This document shows, in pieces, positions 6,783-11,263 of a stretch of 11,263 bases of DNA. A program made the translations under genes and the position numbers. Positions within the stretch are counted from its first letter, which is position 1, and every line of letters starts with the position of its first letter. Origin of the DNA: an uncultured Campylobacter sp. Lineage in GTDB: Bacteria > Campylobacterota > Campylobacteria > Campylobacterales > Campylobacteraceae. The notes beneath the pieces are model-generated. The model did no database searches, was not told the DNA's origin, and was given only the letters and a program-made list of their open reading frames with translations. Where the stretch lies: assembly GCF_938017775.1 (NCBI RefSeq), contig NZ_CALIIU010000027.1, positions 1 to 11,263 on the forward strand, given 5' to 3'.

Positions 6783-6824
6783 TTCGATAACAAAAATAAG
6801 CTGAAATTTTACTTTATTATCGAA
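6783..6824. repeat. Inverted repeat with 8-bp arms
   Basis: TTCGATAA (6783-6790) and TTATCGAA (6817-6824) face each other across 26 bases. Inside, AATAAG and CTTTATT can extend the pairing with a bulge. It could be a long hairpin or a paired operator, about 70-110 bp upstream of the autotransporter -35. Confidence 0.4.
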
Positions 6825-6891
6825 AACGTTGCATCACAATACCCATCTTTTCGCATTGAGCTACCTTTTGTTAGGAATTGTATTAAATTTA

Positions 6892-6919
6892 TTGTAAATA
6901 GGTATTTTTATAGTATAAT
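6892..6919 (+). promoter_or_regulatory. Promoter of the autotransporter gene
   Basis: TTGTAA (6892-6897), 16 bases, then a perfect TATAAT (6914-6919) within a T-rich stretch. Transcription should begin near 6926, leaving a 28-base leader with AAAGGA (6940-6945) eight bases before ATG 6954. This arrangement decides the start codon against the in-frame ATGs at 6630 and 6918. Confidence 0.65.
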
Positions 6920-6953
6920 GGATAGTTTTTATTTTTTACAAAGGATTACAACT

Positions 6954-7034
6954 ATGAAAGAGATCAAAATCCCAATTATCTCAGGTCTGAGCATCGCTGC
7001 TACGCTAGCATTGCTGCCTATACAGGTCTTAGCC
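6954..7034 (+). other. Signal peptide of the autotransporter
   Basis: Codons 1-27: short charged start MKEIK, an uncharged hydrophobic core from residue 6 to 26, and V25-L26-A27 as the cleavage triplet. It is short and conventional, without the extended signal-peptide region seen in some large autotransporters. Confidence 0.75.
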
Positions 7035-10000
7035 AAAGATGGGCAGGTAACCGTTACTACAGACGGCCATCCAGGTAACTTTTACCATTCATCAGGTAAA
7101 AATTTCTCAGGCGGCTTTGAAAGCTCCACAAATGCTCACGGTAAAAACGACAATAATATCGTAACGATAACTGGCGTTGATAGCGGCGGTCAAGCTATGT
7201 GGAATTATACGATTTATGGTGGAGGTAACGGAGACGGTACTCCTACAACCCCACCTTTTTATTATAAGCAAACTAGCGCAGCCGAAAATAATACGCTTAA
7301 TGTTTACAGCGGCGCTACGGTGGCGATACTTGTGGGCGGCGAAGGAAAAGGTGCGAAAAATAATACTGTCAACTTGATTGACGCAGATGTGAATAATGTC
7401 GTGCTTGGTGGTAACGGTACGTGGTACGGTCAAGCAGATAGCAGTGGAGATGCTATCCACAATATCGTAAATATTAGCGGTTCTACGCAAGTTAAATATA
7501 ATAATTTCATAAATTTCAATAGCACATCGGTAATGGGTGGTAGAGCAACAGGCACAAATAAAGCCAATAATAATGAAGTAAATATTAAGGGAACACCTAC
7601 TATCGCTGGTAGAATTGCTGGTGCTGCGGTAGAAAACGGCGATGCAGACAGCAATAAAGTAGATATCAACGCTATTGTAAATTTAGCAAATGTAAGTGGA
7701 GTAATAGCCTCAAAAGACAGCACCGCCACTTTACAAAATAATATCGTCACTATCAATAACGATGGTGCTGTAGTTACCGATGTTTTAGTCGCTAATGGTA
7801 CGGGCGGTGGTATTGGCGGCCCAGGCGGCAAAGCAACAGCTAAAAATAATCATGGTAAGCTGATAAAAGGTACAGTAGGAAATATCAACGGCGCGTATAT
7901 GGTTAGCAAAACCGAAAAAAATCACTCTACTATCGAGGGTGGTCATGTAACTAACTACGTATACGGAAGTTATTATAGAAACGATGCCCATGATCTTAAA
8001 TCTAATAGCAAAGGCGATTATGTTACCATTAGCGGTGGTACCGTTGACAAGGCAACTTTTGGTGCTTTTACATATTACGGCGATATAGATGGAGCTCATG
8101 TAGATATGAGTGGTGGTAAAGTCGTGGGCACGAATGTTGCTGGCGATGACGGAGTATTTGGTGGGCTTAGCTACGACGGCGCTGTTAATAATAGCTATTT
8201 AGACCTAACAGGCGGCGAGATAAGCGGTGATGCAATCGGCGGAAGAAGCAACAATAAAGATGTCGCACATAACTACGCAAAAATTAATGGTGGTGCAAAA
8301 ATAGGCGGAAGATTGATCGGTGGAGAAAGTCGCGGCGGAACGGTTACTAATAGTTATTTAGATCTGACCGGCGGCGAGATCGGTGGAGATTCAATCGGTA
8401 GCTTAGGCTCTACAGGTGCAGTTGGTGGTAAGATAATAGCCAGCGGAACAAAATTTAATGGAAACGTAATAGGTGGCAAAAGCTCTAGCGGCAACGTAAC
8501 TGGAAGTAGAGTCACGCTAACCAATGTCACAGCCAGTAAGAATGTAATCGGAGGCGAAGCCCAAAGCGGCAATACCGATGATAATCAAGTAAGCCTAATA
8601 AACGGTAGCGTTACCGGCGATGTATACGGCTCAAAAGCTAGCGGCTCTGCAACAAACAGCGTCGTAAATCTAAGTGGTGCACAAGTCGCCGGTAATGTCT
8701 ACGCAGCACACGCAGCAAACGGCAGCGGCAATAAGGTAAATTTCTATAGCGGTAGTGTAACAAAAACCATCTATGGTCTATCTAGCGCAGGTAGTACAAA
8801 TAATACCCTAAATGTATATAACGCCTCTACTCAAAAAACCGCAGGCGATATAGCAAATCTTAACGTATTAAACTTCGACGGAATTTCAAGCGCTAACGGC
8901 AGCACTGCAACTGCAGCTTTAAATTTAAATGCAGGCTCAATTACCAATATTAATAACGCCAAATTCCAATTAGATGGCACTGATTATAATGTAGATACTT
9001 ATGCGATAGGCGACGGCGAGAAGCGCTATCTGATCCATAATGAAAACGGATTTACCGGTTTTGACGAAACGCAAACGACTAAGCGCACTGATAATGTATT
9101 TACGATCAAAAACGCCACTACCTACTCTATGAATTTAAAAGGTCTGATGAAAGATGATGACGGAAAATCCATCGTAATCCAAGGTAAAAAGAAAACCGAC
9201 CGCACTATCACTGGAGCATTCGATAGCGGAGAGATCACTACATACTCCGGTCCTGCAGGCGATCCTACTATCGACGTAGGTGAAGATCCAAATGTACCGC
9301 AGAATTTCGGCGGACTAGATATAGATACAAATAACGTTCCTAACGCTACGATAAATCTAGTAAGCGGTGATGATATCGGCGAGATAAGAGCCAATGGCGA
9401 CGATACGATAAACGTAGGTAAAGATAGCAACAATCCACTAGTACCTGGTAAAATTACAGCTAAAAATATATCTGGTGCAGGTAAGCTAAATTTCAACGTT
9501 CCGGACGGTTTTTCAGGCAGCGATACTGCGTTAACCTTGACAGATGGTAATCCTACCGATCTAAGCGGTACTAAAATTAGCGTAAATTCTGATAAATTAG
9601 CCGATAATACGCAATATACGTTAATCAATAAAACAAATGGAACGATCAATCAGCTTGATCGCACTATCCAAAAAGATCAAGTCTATACTATCAAGAACGC
9701 AAACGAATATAGCTTCGTAGGAGAAAGCTATAAAACCGATGCAAGCCTCAAAAAGTTACAATATTCGAAAGGCACACAGACTAGAAACTGGGATGGGGAA
9801 TTCGACTATGGCGAAACCGAACTCAATAAAATTACCAATGCAGCAAATAACGGTCACTCACTTGATAGGAATAAAAACAATACTGTCATCATTGATGCCA
9901 ATGCAGGCAATCTAAATGGTAAGAAAATTTACGGCGGAAGCACTGCGGCGGGCGATACCTTAGATATCCACGACAATACGGTAGAGATCAATGGCGGAAC

Positions 10001-11263
10001 AAATATCGGCGATGTCATCGCAGGTAATAACGCTAGCTCAAGCGGTAAAGTCAGCAATAACGTTATAAATTTCAATGCAGGCACATTATCGGGCAAGCTC
10101 TATGGCTCTGACGATGCATCTAATGCAAGAGGCAATAATAGCGGCAACACCCTAAACGTAAATAACGCTCACACTCAAAAAACCGCAGGCGATATTAAGA
10201 ATTTCAACAATCTTAACTTTGATGGAATTTCTGCAAGCACTAACGGAAGCGCAGCCACTGCGGCTTTAAATTTAACTACCGCCGGCAATACCGATATCAA
10301 TAACGCTAAATTCCAACTAAACGGAGAAGAGTATGACGTAAATAAAGATACCTATGGCTCACTTAATATCGAAGAGGGTAAAGAGTATTATCTAGTCCAT
10401 AATGCAGGCAATACCTTTTCGAATTTTACCGAGAAGGCGAAGCAAACAACCAATGAGTTTACTCTTAAAAATTCTACCTCTTACGACATAATGTTAAAAG
10501 GTTTGATCCAAAGCAGCGACGATCAGTCTATCTTGATCCAGGGAAACAAGCTAACCGGCAGAAAAATTTCCAATGACGGTAAATTTGACGGTGGAGAGAT
10601 CAATAAATACGGAAATATTCCAAATCCTGTCATAAATGTAGTAAGCGACGATCCTTCTCATCCTACGAATTTTAACGGCTTAGATATTGATGGCGGCAAT
10701 AACTCGACCGTAAATTTAATCAGCGGCGATAATATCGGCAATATCTCGGGCGGCAACGGAAGCAAACTCAACGTAGGTAAAGATACTTCTAATCCCGCGG
10801 CTCCTAATTCAATCACTGCTAAGAATATCAGCGGATTTGACGATATCGATATCTTTATGCCACCTACCGTTAAAGACGGCGATTCGATGATCAAGCTAAC
10901 CGATCCTACTGCCAATACAGATCTAAGTAATATGCGCGGTAAGATCACTGCTTATGTTAGCGGCAATACGGATGTAGGCGATACCAGCACGATCCATCTA
11001 ATAGATAAACAAGGAAGCGGACAACTGCTCTTGCCTAACGCTGATCATCTGCAGACCAAGGTTCAACAAGGCGCTACCATAGATTATGAAACATATGCGA
11101 TGGTAGATGCAAACGGAAGAGCGCTAGATCTTAGATTTAGCGGCAAAAGAAGGGTAAAAGACGATACCAAATCCTTCGCAGAAACCCGTGCTGCAAGCTT
11201 AGCTAGCTTAAAGAGCGGAAGCGAGTTAATCACTAACTACCTAGATAAGCTAATACCGGATGG
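6954..11263 (+). CDS. Large type V autotransporter, signal peptide and repeat-built passenger (3' end outside window)
   Basis: One frame runs without a stop from ATG 6954 to the window edge (1436 codons). Residues 1-27 form a Sec signal peptide (MKEIK, a long hydrophobic core, likely cut after VLA). The passenger is rich in Gly, Asn, Ser, Thr and Asp, and I see no cysteine codon, as in secreted beta-solenoid adhesins. Patterns such as NNTLNV, NVIGG, VYG and LTGGEI recur roughly every 24-28 residues, as expected of solenoid rungs. Residues about 593-893 and 1035-1352 are diverged copies of one module. The last residues (about 1402-1436, with SFAETRAASLASL) resemble the helix before an autotransporter barrel, so the barrel should follow directly after the edge. 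Surface location and adhesion are inferred from architecture; no enzymatic motif is seen. It has its own promoter and good ribosome site. Confidence 0.85.
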   Translation, partial: MKEIKIPIISGLSIAATLALLPIQVLAKDGQVTVTTDGHPGNFYHSSGKNFSGGFESSTNAHGKNDNNIVTITGVDSGGQAMWNYTIYGGGNGDGTPTTPPFYYKQTSAAENNTLNVYSGATVAILVGGEGKGAKNNTVNLIDADVNNVVLGGNGTWYGQADSSGDAIHNIVNISGSTQVKYNNFINFNSTSVMGGRATGTNKANNNEVNIKGTPTIAGRIAGAAVENGDADSNKVDINAIVNLANVSGVIASKDSTATLQNNIVTINNDGAVVTDVLVANGTGGGIGGPGGKATAKNNHGKLIKGTVGNINGAYMVSKTEKNHSTIEGGHVTNYVYGSYYRNDAHDLKSNSKGDYVTISGGTVDKATFGAFTYYGDIDGAHVDMSGGKVVGTNVAGDDGVFGGLSYDGAVNNSYLDLTGGEISGDAIGGRSNNKDVAHNYAKINGGAKIGGRLIGGESRGGTVTNSYLDLTGGEIGGDSIGSLGSTGAVGGKIIASGTKFNGNVIGGKSSSGNVTGSRVTLTNVTASKNVIGGEAQSGNTDDNQVSLINGSVTGDVYGSKASGSATNSVVNLSGAQVAGNVYAAHAANGSGNKVNFYSGSVTKTIYGLSSAGSTNNTLNVYNASTQKTAGDIANLNVLNFDGISSANGSTATAALNLNAGSITNINNAKFQLDGTDYNVDTYAIGDGEKRYLIHNENGFTGFDETQTTKRTDNVFTIKNATTYSMNLKGLMKDDDGKSIVIQGKKKTDRTITGAFDSGEITTYSGPAGDPTIDVGEDPNVPQNFGGLDIDTNNVPNATINLVSGDDIGEIRANGDDTINVGKDSNNPLVPGKITAKNISGAGKLNFNVPDGFSGSDTALTLTDGNPTDLSGTKISVNSDKLADNTQYTLINKTNGTINQLDRTIQKDQVYTIKNANEYSFVGESYKTDASLKKLQYSKGTQTRNWDGEFDYGETELNKITNAANNGHSLDRNKNNTVIIDANAGNLNGKKIYGGSTAAGDTLDIHDNTVEINGGTNIGDVIAGNNASSSGKVSNNVINFNAGTLSGKLYGSDDASNARGNNSGNTLNVNNAHTQKTAGDIKNFNNLNFDGISASTNGSAATAALNLTTAGNTDINNAKFQLNGEEYDVNKDTYGSLNIEEGKEYYLVHNAGNTFSNFTEKAKQTTNEFTLKNSTSYDIMLKGLIQSSDDQSILIQGNKLTGRKISNDGKFDGGEINKYGNIPNPVINVVSDDPSHPTNFNGLDIDGGNNSTVNLISGDNIGNISGGNGSKLNVGKDTSNPAAPNSITAKNISGFDDIDIFMPPTVKDGDSMIKLTDPTANTDLSNMRGKITAYVSGNTDVGDTSTIHLIDKQGSGQLLLPNADHLQTKVQQGATIDYETYAMVDANGRALDLRFSGKRRVKDDTKSFAETRAASLASLKSGSELITNYLDKLIPD
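8190..8382 (+). repeat. 53-codon direct repeat inside the passenger
   Basis: NSYLDLTGGEI occurs at residues 413-423 and again at 466-476, exactly 159 bp apart. The DNA of the two copies is also close (AATAG-TATTTAGA-CT-AC-GGCGGCGAGAT, differing mainly at silent sites), pointing to a fairly recent in-frame duplication. Confidence 0.65.
8421..8873 (+). repeat. Run of 24-28-residue solenoid rungs in the passenger
   Basis: About six successive units (residues about 490-640) share the scheme: two to three alternating hydrophobics, a Gly/Ser turn, V-x-G-x-V-(I/Y)-G-G, then a Gly/Ser/Asn loop. Examples of the conserved cores are GNVIGG, KNVIGG, GDVYGS, GNVYAA and KTIYGL. This periodicity fits a right-handed beta-helix. 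Confidence 0.55.
8730..9632 (+). repeat. Passenger module, copy 1
   Basis: About 300 residues (593-893) homologous to 10056-11009. Shared landmarks in order are VNFYSG, NTLNV, QKTAGDI, LNFDGIS, TAALNL, INNAKFQL, TIKN, GLDID, DDIG, VGKD, ITAKNISG and the closing LINK. At matching codons the offset to copy 2 is 1344 bp (448 codons) at the NTLNV landmark. Confidence 0.75.
10056..11009 (+). repeat. Passenger module, copy 2
   Basis: About 318 residues (1035-1352) repeating the landmark order of copy 1: INFNAG, NTLNV, QKTAGDI, LNFDGIS, TAALNL, INNAKFQL, TLKN, GLDID, DNIG, VGKD, ITAKNISG and the closing LIDK. It is longer by small insertions. The long stretch QKTAGDI through AKFQL is the best conserved part. 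Confidence 0.75.

Larger units (their letters stand above)
6076..6953. other. Long intergenic region between htrA and the autotransporter gene
   Basis: In these 878 bp I find no supported gene. From left to right it holds: small hairpins (6079-6117); a 35-codon open stretch without a start codon (6127-6234); degenerate 28-29-bp tandem repeats (6285-6398); a small AGAAG/CTTCT hairpin (6533-6548); a perfect 16-bp palindrome (6735-6750); an inverted repeat with 8-bp arms (6783-6824); and the autotransporter promoter (6892-6919). The autotransporter frame is open back to a stop at 6519, but the stretch before 6954 lacks codon character and a ribosome site. Confidence 0.6.

Noticed and set aside
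7107..10948. Several long minus-strand open frames (for example 7430-7831, 9122-9649, 10658-10948)
   Set aside because: They lie wholly antisense to the autotransporter and their Pro/Leu/Ser-rich or low-complexity products mirror its Gly/Asn/Asp codons. No ribosome sites or family motifs; shadows of the real gene.
6954..11263. Frameshifts or in-frame stops in the repeat-rich autotransporter gene
   Set aside because: Reading the frame codon by codon from 6954 to the window end shows no stop; the only missing part is the 3' end beyond the window.

Overview
The window looks like chromosomal DNA of a Campylobacter-type Campylobacterota. Three things point there: the many AAATTTAAA/AAATTTTAA words between genes, the mixed codon use, and above all the gene order kefB - hspR - cbpA <> htrA. 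From memory this is the order seen around Cj1228c-Cj1231 of C. jejuni. The base composition looks less AT-rich than C. jejuni, which would fit the higher-GC oral species (C. gracilis / C. rectus / C. showae type). The species is inference.

Layout. 1-838 (+): an unidentified membrane protein gene, split into two frames at a run of eight T. 839-1129: a gene-free gap between converging genes. 1130-2761 (-): a KefB-type CPA2 cation/proton antiporter with a nucleotide-binding RCK domain. 2762-3246: an AT-rich gap with an 18-bp perfect palindrome in front of kefB and a doubtful 48-codon ORF. 3247-4485 (-): the heat-shock pair cbpA-hspR, a class B J-protein and its MerR-family repressor. 4486-4653: a divergent regulatory region, with a consensus promoter for cbpA overlapped by a near-consensus HAIR operator, and a separate -10 for htrA. 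4654-6075 (+): htrA, a periplasmic serine protease/chaperone with intact H-D-S triad and two PDZ domains. 6076-6953: 878 bp without a convincing gene, holding degenerate 29-bp tandem repeats, palindromes and a promoter. 6954 to the window end (+): one uninterrupted frame of 1436 codons, the signal peptide and passenger of a large repeat-built type V autotransporter. Its beta-barrel lies beyond the window.

How the genes fit together. cbpA-hspR and htrA form a protein-quality-control block, with CbpA in the cytoplasm and HtrA in the periplasm. HspR probably closes a feedback loop on its own operon through the HAIR site at 4531-4551. The autotransporter must cross the periplasm, where HtrA acts, but nothing in the sequence shows that the two genes are functionally linked.

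Most notable: the nested internal duplications of the autotransporter passenger, the HAIR/promoter overlap, and the T8 frame break in the first gene, which could be phase variation.
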